From Byssochlamys sp. IMV 00236 (lineage: Eukaryota; Ascomycota; Eurotiomycetes; Eurotiales; Thermoascaceae), in NCBI GenBank assembly GCA_001931875.2, contig MSJH02000825.1, positions 1-28,647 of the forward strand: a stretch of 28,647 nt of DNA, in the 5' to 3' direction. The translations under genes were made by a program, and so were the position numbers. Positions 10,041 to 21,779 of the stretch are shown here, one piece after another. Each line of letters opens with the position of its first letter. Within the stretch, counting starts at the first letter, position 1. The notes beneath the pieces are model-generated. The model was given only the letters and a program-made list of their open reading frames with translations, ran no database searches and was not told the origin of the DNA.

Positions 10041-10354
10041 GCCTAATATTTTAATTAGGAGATTAAAAAATCTCTTTAAAGAGAGAAATAAATAGCTATA
10101 ATATTAGAGCTAAATAATCTTAAAGAAGAAAAACTTTAACCTATAGATTTAAAAATCTCTAAAACTAGAAGCTATTATTAGAAGTTAAATAGTAAAATAT
10201 ATTTATTTTATTAATCTAATAGCTTAAGAGATTAAAAATCCTATTAAACTTATAAGAATATTTACTTAATTTATTTTAAGAGATTAAATTATTTAGCTTA
10301 AAGAATCTATTTAATCTATCTTATTGCCTAATTAGTTTATTAAAATTATTTAAC

Positions 10355-10438
10355 CTATTAAAAAAATAATTTAGTCTATTAAAGAGATAGTTTTACTTAT
10401 TAAAAAAATAGCTTTATTTATTAAATAAAAATAGCTAA
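10355..10438 (+). repeat. 21-bp tandem repeat in the RNase H-integrase linker
   Basis: Four degenerate units start at 10355, 10376, 10397 and 10418, each of the form YTATTAAAnAnATAnnTTnn. The 21-bp period equals seven codons, so the ancestral polyprotein probably had a heptapeptide repeat here (LLKKQF- or PIKKII-like, depending on frame). It lies in a variable linker, and I know of no function. Confidence 0.65.
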
Positions 10439-10559
10439 ATTCTTCTACTACGCCTAATAAACTAAAATATTTATTTAATATTAAAGACTTACTAGATATA
10501 ACTTACTTATTTAATAATTTAATATAATTTATTTTATAAGTCTTAGACTATAAAACTAA

Positions 10560-11300
10560 TTATTATCTTAAGATTATATTAGTTAATTATTAATAAAGAG
10601 AAAGATATTTATATTATAGAGACTATCTATATATTCTTAATTATAATAAGCTAAAAGCCTACTTACTATAAGAATATTATAATAAATATATATTTAGATA
10701 TTTTAAAAAATATAAGCTTTATAACTTAATCTTATAAGAGTATTATTAGTTAAATATATATTAATATATAAATTACTAGATTAAAATTACTATACTTATT
10801 ATTATATTATACCTTTAAATAAAGGCTATTAAGAAGTCTTATATTAACTCTTTATTCTTAAATACTTTTAGTAAAATATTTTAATAGATTTTATTATTAA
10901 ACTTATATCTTATTAAAGTTATAATATTATATTAGTTATTATAGATTAACTTATAAAGATAAGGTATTTTATTCTTTATTAAGCTATTTATAATATTAAA
11001 GAAATAATATAATTATATATCTGCTATATATAGAAGCTTTATAAGTTATTAAAGACTATAATATTTAACTAAAGCCCTTAGTTTATTACTGCTTTCTAGA
11101 AATACTTAATTTAATATTTAAATATTATAAACTTATTATTTACTACTTATTACTCTAAGATTAATAATTAAATTAAGAGAATAAATATTATCTTAAAATA
11201 ATATTTATATACTTATATTAATTATTTATAAGATAATTAGATTAACTAGCTATTTTTAACTAAGTTTATATTAAATTCTTATTATTCTAAGATTATTAAA
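10560..11300 (+). pseudogene. Relic B: integrase zinc-binding and core regions
   Basis: Would insert the cDNA into the genome. The zinc-binding part is clear at about 10,590-10,800: YYRDYLYILNYNKLKAYLLQ, then YYNKYIFRYFKKYKLY (family: HHD....GHFG..KTYEL) and QEYY..NIYQYIN (family: R.YYWP.M...V..YV). The HHCC ligands read Tyr, as CAT-to-TAT and TGT-to-TAT would produce. The core follows with a FSKIF.QILLLNL segment (family: P.P..PW..ISMDFI.GLP) near 10,865 and a LL.INL.RQG segment (family: VVVDRLTK). The rest of the DDE core to 11,300 is only partly readable. Confidence 0.65.
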
Positions 11301-11379
11301 ATATTACCTTTTTTTACTAATTATAAGTTTTATCTATATATAAGATTTAAGTTTATTTAGCTTATAAACTAGCCTATTA

Positions 11380-11960
11380 TTAGAGATATTAAAGCCTTTA
11401 TTAAAAAAATATAAGATATTATAAATTATATTTATACCTAGATTTATATTATTTAAGCTTATTATAAAGAGTAAACTAATTATTATTAAATCTTAGCTTA
11501 TTATTATTATATAGGATAATTTATTTAATTAAATATCTAGAATATTTATATTTAGCGCCTTTAAAAGAAACTTAATTAAAAGAATCTTAACTTATTTTAT
11601 ATTATTAAGATTATTAGCCTATATATTTATTAGCTTAACTTACTTATCTTAATATATATTTATCTTATATTTAATATTAGCTTACTCTATTTTATTACTA
11701 AAAACTTTATACTTAAATAAAAATAATCTTTACTATTACTTATTAAAGTTAATAGCCTTAAGAAATAAGTTATTAAAGATATCTTAAACTTTTAATAAAA
11801 ATATTATAGCTATAAAGGCTTTTAACTATTATTATAGGAAGATATATTAAGACTTAGTATAGAGTCTTTAAGCGAGTAAGTATTAAGAAAGAAGAGAAAA
11901 GTATTTAACCTCAGAGCTTAAAGTAAAGCTAAAGAAAAAGCTTTAATTATAAACTAATAT
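11380..11960 (+). pseudogene. Relic B: integrase C-terminus, chromovirus-like
   Basis: C-terminal SH3-like region of gypsy integrase. At about 11,450-11,660 the frame gives QAYYKEQTNYY, YYYQIGQFI (family: Y.VGD.VWL), then NIYIQRLQKKLNQKNLNLFYII (family: NI.TRRPSKKLD.K.LGPF.I) and IYQLNLP (family: AYRLELP), a clear match. The usual 'HPVFHVSLL' part and a chromodomain should follow. 11,760-11,900 has ILN, an aromatic YYSYKGF-like patch and a charged end that could be a chromodomain, but this is tentative. Ends near 11,960 where clear + strand coding stops. Confidence 0.6.
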
Positions 11961-12099
11961 AATAAACTAATAATAATCTAATGCTAAACTAATATTAAAT
12001 AATAATAGAAAGATAAAGCTAATTATTTTATTTTAAATAATTAAAAGGTCTTATTTTTTTATTTTTTCTCTTTTACTTTATTTATAGACTTTTTAAAAA

Positions 12100-15000
12100 T
12101 TTTAAATAAAAGTATATAATCTCTTAACTAATTATATTCTTTATACTAATTCTTCTTATTATATAGCTTCTCTCTTTTTAAAAATAGATATCTCTATTTA
12201 TCTTTCTTAATTATTATAGTTTATACTATTTTTTCCTTTTAATATTATAAATTATTCTTAAAATAAGTATGTTCTAATTTTTAATATTATATATATTTTA
12301 AAACCTCTAACTTATAAAACTAAGTTCTTTTTTTTATAGATAATCTTAGACTAATAATATATCTTATTTTAATATAAAGTATAGCTCTGTTTTAATTTTT
12401 AAATAATCTTAGTTTAATTAATTAAATATTATTCTGCTTATAATTATAACTTTATTTACTTAAATATTAAAAGGCTTAAATTCTCCTTAGTTAAATCTTA
12501 TCTTATCTTATTTCTTATAATTAAAATAATAGATATTATTAAGATTTATTCCTTAATTCTCTAATATTAGCTAATATAGATTACTAATAAAAATTACTTT
12601 TCTCTATTTAAGTATAATATCTCTTAAGCTTATAATTTTCTTAGACTTATCTTTAGTAATTAGTCTAATCTTTAAAGTTATAAAGCTTTATTTTATTACT
12701 TCTTTAAGAATTATAATTTTTATATTTAATACTTTTAGCTTATATTTCTTAAAATATTAAATTTATAATCTATACTTATTATAATTATATAATACTAATT
12801 AAATTAAGTAAACTTAAATATCTTAAGTAATAATCTTTTAAAAAATACTTTAAAATAAGTTTTTAAGCCCTATTAATCTTTTATTCTTCTTTTTATAATA
12901 AAATGCTACTTTTATTTCTATAATAATATATTATAATATCTTTTTTATTAGTTTTTTTTTAAAAGATATAATTTAGAAAACCCTATTTATTTCTTAATAG
13001 TTAAAATCCTCCCTTATTATAATATTTAATTAAATATACTAGTCCTATATTTTATTTAGGGTAAAGTTTTCTTTATTTAAATTAAAATATTTTTTATTCC
13101 TATATTTAGATTTAGGATATTCTTTAGCCCTATATAAATTATTTTAAGCTTTATAATATAAGCTATTAAGTATATTATTAGAAATATCTATATTAATTAA
13201 CTTAAGATCTTTAAATAATTATACTATTTCTAATATTAGAGATTTTTTAAGAGAAAGATCTTTAGATAAAGTTTTTTTAATTTTTATATTATCTTTATTT
13301 TCTATATTTTTAAGACTTCTTAAAATAAGATTTTTTATTCTTTCTTTAACTTAGCTATTACTAAATATACTTAATATTTACTTAATCTCTAAATTATTTT
13401 TAAATTATATAGTTTTAATATTTTATATATCTTTTAAATATTTAGTTTCTTTTTTAATAAAGAGGTCTTTTAAATTTATTATAGAAAAAGAGATCTTTAT
13501 ATTAATTCTTAAGGCTTTACTAAAAGATTCTATTACTTATTTATTTTTAAAAATTTTATTTATAAATTATTTAGTTTCTTTAAATAAACTTTTATAAGGA
13601 TAGTTTATTATTTTAAATAATCTCTTTTTTTATTATTTTATTACTATTAGCTTTATATTTCTAATTATTTTTAATATTTCTCTAGCTTCTTTTATAAATA
13701 TATTCTCTCTTATATTAATTATATTAGTTAATAATTATATATATAATTTATAAATTAAATTAATCTTTTTAAGATTAACTTATTATAAAACTTTTTTAAT
13801 CTTCTTAATACTTATATTTAGTTTATTTAGCTAAGACTATACTTTAGTTTCTCTCTTATTTAGGCAGTAATAATCCTTAAAGTTAATATTAAGTCTTTAT
13901 TTTTATTAAAACTATTTCTAATAGTTTATATTAATACTTTAATATTTAAGGTTATTATTATTATTTATAAGTATTTTTAATTTTTTTCTAAGAATATTAT
14001 CTTTTATACTCCTTAGTTCTATTATATTTTATATTTTTTTAATATAAACTTAATATATAGCTATAGGCTTAATCCTTTCTTCTCTTAAAAATCTTAATAT
14101 TTTTTTATTAATATAAATATACTAATCTTATATTTATATTCTTTTTCTAGCTATTTCTCCTTATTTTAAGTCTTAAATTTCTTTTCCCCTTTTAGCTTTT
14201 TAAAACTCTTAATCTTTTTTTTCTTTTTTTCTCCTCCTCTATACTTTTCTTTCCTTTATCTAATATTAGATTTATTAATAAGCTTTTATCTAATTTTTTT
14301 ATTTAATATTTTTCTTTTTCTCTTATAATCTCTTTTAAAAGATTATTCTTCTTTATTTTTATTTTAACCTTTTATAGCTCTTTATTAATAGGCTTTTAAA
14401 AAATTAGTCTTTTTTTATTAAAGGCTTTTTTTAAGATATCTCTTATTTTTCTAATATTAATTAATTAAAGGCTCTTTTTAATCAATATTTCTTATCTCCT
14501 AATATTATAAAGTTTATTAATTTATATTCTTATTAGATATATAGTTATTATTCTCTAATCTCTAATATTAGAAGCTAATTCTCTTATAATTACTAAGATT
14601 TAATATAATTATTTAATAATTAATAAGACTTAATCTATAATCTCTTAGCCCTATTTTTCTATAGCTTTATAATAATCTTTATTAGTATATTTATAGTTTT
14701 TTTTTACTTATATTTTTAATTCTTTTAGCTTATTAATAGCTAATACTTCTTTTTTTCTTACTTTTTTTAATAGCTCCTATTAGTTTAAAAAATTATAAAA
14801 ATTATTAACTGCTTTATTATACTTATTTTAAAAATTTAAAATAATTATTATTATATTACTTATAAATTAAACCTTTTCTTCTTTATTATTAGCCTTACTT
14901 ATTATTTCCTTTATAAGCTTATAAATTTTGCTAACTATAGTATATATATATATTTTAAATTAAAGAGCTTTATCTTAATAAATAATATTTTATATTTCTA

Positions 15001-15530
15001 ATATATTTTTTTTTATTTTTAATATATATCTTTATAAAATAACTCTTTAAAATAGTTTCTAAGTAAAAAGATATATTTAAAAGATAAAATAAGATTAAGT
15101 TTAGCTTAATTTAATCTTTAATTACTTTTATTATAATATTATATAATATAAAAAATAAAGTTTTTATAATAAGATAAGAATTCTTTATTTATTATTTATA
15201 TTCTTTATTTAATATTTTTTATTTTTAGCTTTATTTATAGACTTTTTTAAGATATTTAAGCTAATATTATATATTTTTTAGTTATCTCTCTTTTTCTTCT
15301 TTTTTAATTATTATTAGGTATTTTTAAATCTTTCTCCTCTCTTAAAGAAAATGCCCTTATTTTAAATTTATTTTTTTTCTCTTCTTATTATAGTATTAGT
15401 ACTTATTTTATTATTATTCTTTTATTTCTTCTCCTTTTAAATTAATTTCTTATTTTATTTTACTATTAACTTTCTGCTTCTCTTCTTTTAAGCTAATATT
15501 TTTAAAAGGAGAGTATTAAAATAATAACTA
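12100..15530 (-). pseudogene. Lysine-rich stop-broken coding region, unassigned
   Basis: The + strand is strongly pyrimidine-rich, and the - strand reads as long protein-like segments between stops, for example 14,460-14,200 (ILKKAFNKKRLIFQKPINKE, followed by alternating basic and acidic residues) and 13,260-13,021 (DLSLKKSLILEI, then NSLYYKA and NLYRAKEYPKSKYRNKKYFN). The inferred protein is very rich in Lys, Gln, Arg, Ile and Leu, with likely coiled coils. I recognise no domain. It lies just downstream of relic C pol on the same strand; at 15,660-15,420 the frame runs on from the pol tail through an Asn run (AAT repeats near 15,570). The two quoted parts are not in one common frame, so at least one shift exists. 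It could be another element's gag, a third ORF of C, or a captured gene. Confidence 0.4.
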
Positions 15531-15539
15531 TATATTTTA

Positions 15540-16840
15540 ATTTAGATAATATTTAGTCTATATTATTATTATTATTACTTAATTACTAATTTTCTTATTT
15601 AAGTACTATATTATTACTTATAGTTAGTATTTTATTTTAATTCTCTTATAAATAATAGTCCTTTAAGTAATTCTTATAAATTAAATTTTTAAAAGGTATA
15701 TTATTTAATTTTTTAAGCTTATAGAATTCTTTCTTAAGGATTTTTTTAATTTTATATAGTCTAAGCTAATAATATATTAATTTTATAAAATAAGATATTT
15801 TAAGCTTTATATTATAGAGTAAAATAAGCTATTCTTTTATTAATTATTCTTTATAAAGCTATTTTTTATTATTAAAGACTTTCTTATTAGCTTTTCTTAT
15901 ATATTAAATATAAAGTTAAGCCTTTTTTATATCTTAATCTCTAAGCTCTATTTATTATATATAAAGAAGTAGAAGATCTTTTATAGTCTTAATCTTATCC
16001 TATATTAAAATCTTCTAAATAAGTATTTCTAGTTTAATTAGTAATATAGTATTATATCTTATAATTACTTTAAATAGTATTAAGCCTATAAAGGTCTTAA
16101 CTATATTTTTATTTGCCTAAATTACTACTAATAAATAGTTTACTTAATTTATCTTTATTTTTTTTATAAGTTTTTTAATATTATATATAAAAGATTTATA
16201 TATAACTTTAACTGCTTTATTTACCTATAGATTATATAATATAACCTTAATATAATTAATTTTATATTTTTATATTAGTATATTAATTATAGCTTTATTC
16301 TCTAGTTTATTATTATTAATAAAAGTCTTTATTACCCTTTAATAATAAATTTAATCTTTTTATAAAAATTTAGTAATAGCTTTTAAAGTAAGATTACTAA
16401 ATACTTAATATTTTATTTAGCTAAAGTTATCTTAAAGTACTATAATATAAGTTTTTTTTTTTACTAAATAATATAATCTTATAAATATTTAAATAAAGCT
16501 TTAATTATCTTAATAGAATAAAAGTAGACTATAATACTTTTTTAATATATTCTTTATTTACCTTTTAATATTTATTATATATTTTTACCTATTAGGTAAT
16601 ATACTTATATAGGCCTTTTTATTAATATTAATTAGCTATCTTTTAATAAGTTACTTTATATTTATAATATTTATGCTTTTTATAAAGAGCTATAAGAATT
16701 TCTTTTTATTTTTTTTATTATTAATAATTATACAGTAAGGCTAATTTTATTATATTTTCTAAAAAAGCATATTATCTTATATTATATATTTTAAGGCCTC
16801 TTTCTTAAACTTAATATATTATCCTCTATTTATATTATTT
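15540..16840 (-). pseudogene. Relic C: integrase and C-terminal tail
   Basis: Integrase of the third gypsy relic. From the 5' side: an ALKYIIQDNMLFQKI entry, then TYQKIANQYQQKGLYKYI at about 16,650-16,600 (family: RYWWKGL.K, with both Trp codons now TAA), and KIYNKYQ (family: CxxCQ, both Cys now Tyr). The core has KLYLNIYKIILFS, then D-N-F-S (family: RDDLSGW), AITKFL.KD, and TFINNNKLENKAIINILI at about 16,325 (family: V.DGG.ENKA), with YNLQVNKAVKVIYK (family: YHPQANG..ERGHK). The tail has KLYKE, LILLYNIKL, LRLYKIKKIL and FYKLKKLN (family: WLGPYRI.....G.Y.LEELDG). A one-base shift sits at the A run opposite 16,452-16,462. Confidence 0.8.
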
Positions 16841-17460
16841 AGTTTTATTATAGTTTATAACTATTTTATAATTAGTAAAAACTTTTCTAACTAATATAAT
16901 ATAAGTATTAACTAAGAAATACTATTTAATTTTACTTCTTATATACTAATATAATAGACTATATAAAACTATAAGTCTAAGAATTTCTTTATATTATTAT
17001 CTTCTGCCTCTTCTAAATTTTATTTTATTACTAGCTTCTAAGATAACTTATTTATAACTAAGTTCTTTTTCTCTAATATATAGATAATATTAAAGTTAAA
17101 TAGCTAAATCTAAGTAATTTATTAAGTAATTATTAATTTAAAGAAGTTTATAGCTATTTTATTTAATTATATAACTAGAATTTTTATATTTACCTTTAAT
17201 TAAAAGTATATATTATATAGATATATTTAAAATTTATAAAATACCTTTAATATTATCTTATACTTTAACTTTCTTTTATTATATTATCTCTCTACCTATA
17301 TTTATACTCTACTTTTATATTTAGCTAAGTATCTCTTATTAAATTCCTTTTCTTCTTAAATAAATTAAGCCTCCTATTTATTATTACTAATATTAGTATT
17401 AATAATAATTATATCTCTCTCTCTATAGTTAATTAGCTTAAATGCTAGTATTATTATTAA
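16841..17460 (-). pseudogene. Relic C: RNase H domain
   Basis: Follows RT on the minus strand. Around 17,340-17,080 it reads YKSRVQIQVERQYNKRKLKY (family: YESG.W...E..YD.TKREC.GVLKAL), then FQIYLYNIYFQLKVNIK.LV (family: F..WLYG..F.LETDA..LVAQLN), and QIQLFNFNIIYI with NLVINKLS (family: RLFDFEV.HVPG..H.AADGLSR). This tying of 'YESG.W' and 'LETDA..LVAQLN' marks a fungal gypsy lineage different from A and B. Acidic catalytic residues are mostly lost to G-to-A change. Confidence 0.75.
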
Positions 17461-18430
17461 GACTATTTTTAAGATATTTATTACTTCTTATTATTTTAGC
17501 CTTTAAAAGAAGTCTTATTTTTTCCTTAATATTAAGTATATTAGCTTAGCTTTAATAATATATTTTTTAATCTATATCTAGTAATAGGCTATAACTTCTA
17601 GAAATCTTTTTACTTTTTATAAGTTTTAATAAAATAGCTATTTTAAGATTTTAATTATCTTAGCTAATTTAAGATATCTCTTCTTAATATTATATATATA
17701 ACTTATTATTTTAATTCTTAATATTATAAATTATAATTTCTCCTTAATAATTATTAAACCTATAAGTTTAAAACTATATAATACCTTATTAGTATTCTAA
17801 ATATATTTAAATATAAACTTTTTAATTCTTAGTAGTATCTCTTCTCTCTTATAATTAATTTTAAGTCTTTATATTAATATATTATTTAGAAATATATTAT
17901 AGATATTAGAAATATTATCTATTAATATTCTTATAACTCTTTATATAAATTCTTATATTATATTTATTTATTCTTAAAATAATTTAGCTTAATAAATTAA
18001 ATTAATTTTTAATATATAGAAAGCTATTAAGTCTTATAATTCTTTAATTAACTCTAATTAATTATATTTAGAGAATAAGTCTATAAATATTAATATTAAT
18101 ATTTTACTAAACTTTTCTAAGAACTTATTAGCTAAAGAGAGCAGATTAATATCTTATATTATTACTTAATTAACTTCTATAGCTATATTAATTAGCTAAT
18201 ATTTATTATTTTTCTTTTTTATTTAAAAACTATAGATTTTAATAAGGTCTTTAACTATATTTAAGAATTTCTATATTTATTCTCTTTTTTATTATTTCTT
18301 ATATTATATTATAAAGTACCTTTAATATTAAGAAGCTCTTTATTTACTATAGTTTATAATCTATAATTTAAATAATAATTAGAGGTATAACTTTTAGGTA
18401 TATTTATTTAATCTTTTTAAAAATTTAAGT
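17461..18430 (-). pseudogene. pol: Relic C: reverse transcriptase domain
   Basis: Minus-strand RT. In order: KKKNNKYQLINIAIEVNQVI (family: KKNGKYRLI...ELN.VTI), INLLSLANKFLEKFSKI (family: ANLPP..DEF.E.FAG), FIDLFSKYNQLEL (family: DLFSGYDQVEL) at about 18,090-18,050, and DLIAF (family: DLTAF). The YxDD box reads F-L-N-N (complement of 17,881-17,892), again with Asp-to-Asn at both sites. Downstream come FKLIGLI (family: KIVGF.C...G) and VKRFLEVIAYYQIQIK (family: V..F.GV..YYRIWI) at about 17,600. Length and order are those of a full RT. The family is the fungal gypsy group with a YYRIWI-type motif after the RT palm. Confidence 0.85.
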
Positions 18431-19225
18431 AAAAGCTATTTCTTAAGTAAAAAGTACTTTTATTAATAATTCTTTCTCTCTTAGCTATAAATTATCTTTT
18501 ATAATAAGGTTCTTTAAATAGTCTAGTATTAGTCTTATTTCTCTTTTAATATTTAATATCTTTAGCTAAATATATTTAGTAAATCCTTTATATATTTTTT
18601 TTATACTTTTTTAAAATTTCCTATAATAATATTCTCTAATAACTTCTTTTTATTTTAATAACTCTCCTAAAGCTATTATAAGTTTATTTAATATATTTAT
18701 TAAATAAATCTTTTTATATTTCTTTTTATACTATATATTAATAGAATATTTTATTTTTATAATAAAAAGGTTATATTTTTAAATAGTTTATACCCCTATA
18801 ATTTTCTAACTTCTTTATTTAATTTAATAGGTTTAAATATTCTTATTCCTTTACTTTTAATTTCCTTATTTACTCTAAAATTAATATTATTTATTAAGTA
18901 TAGCTCTCGCAGGCTTTCTTTATTCTTAATTTAATATCTATTATTTCTTTTTAGCTTTAGTTTAATAATTTTTATACTTAGGATAATAGATTATATAATA
19001 TCTTTTCCCTTAATTTATTTTTTAAGTTATTTATTAAAAATACCTAAATAATAGCTTAATTCTTTTAGTCTATAGAGTAAATTATATTTTTTATTATTTT
19101 ATCTAATAGAGCAATATACTATAAATATATTTAATACTTAAAAGGCTATCTTAAAATATAATTATAATTAATCTTATTATTTATTATAAAAAAAAGAACT
19201 TTATAATAAAAAGATTTTATTTATA
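18431..19225 (-). pseudogene. Relic C: region between gag and RT, 3' part
   Basis: Continuation of the relic C frame upstream of RT, cut at 19,235 by element M. Near 18,420 the segment with FKKIKQIYLKVIPLIII, followed at about 18,330 by an 'ASQYQRY'-like piece, precedes the RT fingers as it does in the family ('P.I.IKTIPHRAW...G.P'). Farther upstream the protein is Lys/Gln/Leu-rich and a protease would be expected, but I cannot identify its active site. Confidence 0.5.
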
Positions 19226-19235
19226 TAAGTATCTC
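19226..19235. repeat. Left target-site duplication of M
   Basis: TAAGTATCTC occurs here and again at 26,072-26,081, directly outside the two GC-rich ends. Ten identical bases are unlikely by chance at exactly these two places. Confidence 0.85.
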
Positions 19236-19300
19236 CGGGATATAGCTTAGCCTAGCCGGGGCTGAGCTCAGCCTACCTGAAAAGCTCAGCCTACCCAAGA
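19236..19300. repeat. M left terminal repeat
   Basis: Matches the inverted right end of X2 over about 64 bases. Most differences are C-to-T (AGCCTACC for AGCCCACC, ATAGCTT for GTAGCTC), i.e. RIP-type change in M. Confidence 0.8.
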
Positions 19301-20673
19301 AAAATCTAGGTTTAGCTTAGACACTAAGTTAGTTTCAGTATAGCGTTTAAATGGGCTTAATATATATATAGCTTATATAACTTATAATAAAGTTTTTATA
19401 TTATATTATAATAAACTATATTTATCAAGAACTATATATAGCATATACTCTGTATTATATTATAGCATATACTGAGCGTAAGTTAAAATAATATTAAGAT
19501 ATATATAGGGAGCTGGAACTAATATTATTCTATATAGTTTACTAAGGTAATATATATAAAGGCAGTTGTTAAGCATATACTAAAGCAATATTAGAATCCT
19601 ATCATATAAAAGTTTGTATTATTTATATTATTTTTAATCTTCCTAATAATATCTTCGCCCTGCCTCTATAATATTATAGTCTATCCTCTTATATTACTAT
19701 TATATAACTATAAAAATACTGCTATATTTAAAAGAACTTTTTATTTATAATATAGTTTTATTAGTAGGTAATTTAATAAACTATAGATATTACTATAGTA
19801 AGTATATCTCTGCTTAATATTAAGTATATACTAAATAAAAATAGGCCTAGTTCTTAACCTAAATCTAATATAAATCTCAGACTTATATACTGCAGCTAAA
19901 TAGGAAAATAAAAAATCTAATAAATAAATATTATACATATATTAAAAGCGCGCTAAATATAAATAGTGCCTATAATTATTGCTGAGGAAAATATTTATAT
20001 ATTAATCTTTAAATCTTCTATCTTAAATATAAATAAGAATATATAAGTCCTTTCTTTAAAATTAATTAAGCATATATTAAGCTTCTATAGTTACTGGGTA
20101 TAGGTAAATATAAATAGCCTACTTATATATAATAAGGTTATTAATTTATAGCCCGCTATAAATCTAATATAAGTTCTGTATATATATAATATACTAATAG
20201 TTAAAGTTATAACGCTATATAAGGACTATATATCTAGGGGTAAGTATATTATTATCTTTAGCATATATTAGATATATACTAATCTGCTATAATATTAAAC
20301 TATAGTATAGAGACTAATAATATAATTATAGATAAAAAGATAATTAGGCTATAATAAGTTTAGGATCTATTTTATATATATTAGAGCTACGCTAATAATA
20401 TATAGTATGCTAATTAAATATATTTTACTTAATAAATAGTAAGATGCCGACTTTATTTATAAACTATAGTAAGTCTTAAGTATATATAGAGCTTATATTA
20501 AGCTAATATTTCTTCTAATATAAGAAGTATACTAATTAAGGGTATTACTATATCTTATAAAAAAATAGCTTATATTAATAATAAGTTTAGAAACAGCTAC
20601 AGGAGCTAGTTTTATTAAAGAGTAAATTTAATATATACTAATATATAAATAGGATCTATATACTATTTTCTTT

Positions 20674-20709
20674 ACTATTTATATTACTATTTATATTACT
20701 ATTTATATA
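20674..20709. repeat. 12-bp tandem repeat, three units
   Basis: ACTATTTATATT twice (20,674 and 20,686), then ACTATTTATATA (20,698). A simple minisatellite inside M with no evident role. Confidence 0.8.
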
Positions 20710-21031
20710 TAACTTATAACTTTTAGTAGGCTTTTCAGATATATTTAGTATATACTTAATATTAACTTTAACTAATCTTAGCCTTTATTCTAATATCTTA
20801 TATTTTTATTAATCTTATTTTGCAAGCGCGCAGTAAGTATACCCCTGCCTATATTATATATATACTAACCTTATATAGACTAGAAATATCCTATTACTAT
20901 AAGATAATAATAATAAAAGTAATAATAAATAGCCTTCTGATTTATCCTGCATATATACTAAATTAGGTTATAATATAGGTCCTATCTTAACTTTATTAAA
21001 GCGCAGATAATCTATATCTTATAATAAATAT

Positions 21032-21217
21032 ATGAGTAGATATATTACTAATAAGGAAATATTAACTAAATTAAAGTATAGCTATATTTATAGTTATAAT
21101 TATAAATATCCTTATAGTATTAATAGTTATAGTGCTAAATTTATTAATAAGTTCTTCCCTTCTATATATAGAGTATATATTAAGTTTATATCTATAAGTT
21201 ATAATCTCCTTTTCTGA
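21032..21217 (+). other. 61-codon open frame, probably not a gene
   Basis: Starts ATG-AGT-AGA and ends with TGA. The peptide is Tyr/Ser/Ile/Lys-rich (for example YSYIYSYNYKYPYSINSY), which reflects AT-only codons rather than a fold. No domain, signal peptide or splice context was seen. It is the longest uninterrupted frame I know of in the window, and it sits in the non-coding interior of M. A chance frame is the best explanation. Confidence 0.1.
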
Positions 21218-21779
21218 GGATAAGTTTTTAGAGGCCTTAAATATATAGATATTTAAGCCCAGCTTTTCCCTAAGTATATGCTTAATACTAAACTTTAGTT
21301 CAATGCTAAGCTTTTATATTTAAAGATTATTAATGCTGAACTTTAGTTTAATATTAAATTTTTATATTTAAAGACTATTTTTCTATATCTTTAAATAATT
21401 ACAATATAATATTCTTTATTTTTTTATTTATTCTTATTATAGGGGAAAAGGAAATATATATATATATTTACTATATAACTATAGCTATATAGATATATAT
21501 ATTTATTATATAAACTGCTGTAATAATCCTTCTCTTTCTTACTTAAATTCTTATTGTCTTTACTTTATTATTTCTTTTAATTAAATAGTAAAATCAGTCT
21601 CTATTATTTCTTCTAATAAGGGTCCTTTACTATAATATATATAAGCTCTATTCTATCCGGAATCTATATTTAACTCCTAGATAATATATGCTAGATATAG
21701 AGTTAGTATATATTTTAAATTAGAACTAGCAGAGCTATTTAAATCTAATAAAGGGGTTTAAACCCTTCTAGGTATTAGA

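Larger units (their letters stand above)
19330..21775. other. M interior, left part: no gene seen
   Basis: AT-rich, stop-dense on both strands, with retained GC spots such as AAGCGCGCAGTAAG near 20,824. Contains many copies of the AGCATATGCT-type motif. No protein-like frame was recognised. Confidence 0.5.

Noticed and set aside
15560..15585. AAT/ATT microsatellites here and elsewhere as features.
   Set aside because: Short, common in DNA of this composition and not informative.
388..19225. A genome with TAA/TAG read as Gln (ciliate-like code), since that reading reveals long proteins.
   Set aside because: Stops also stand at Trp and Arg positions of conserved motifs, catalytic Asp, Cys and His are lost by the same transitions, and CpA is depleted. 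RIP explains all of this.
8500..19300. A composite TIR element from the GC-rich island near 8,580 to the one near 19,250.
   Set aside because: The island at 8,580 is the right end of X2 and that at 19,236 is the left end of M. Each pairs better elsewhere and has a matching duplication.
21032..21217. A small secreted or Tyr-rich protein gene.
   Set aside because: Composition is what AT-only codons give, with no signal peptide, domain or regulatory context; it lies inside gene-less element M.
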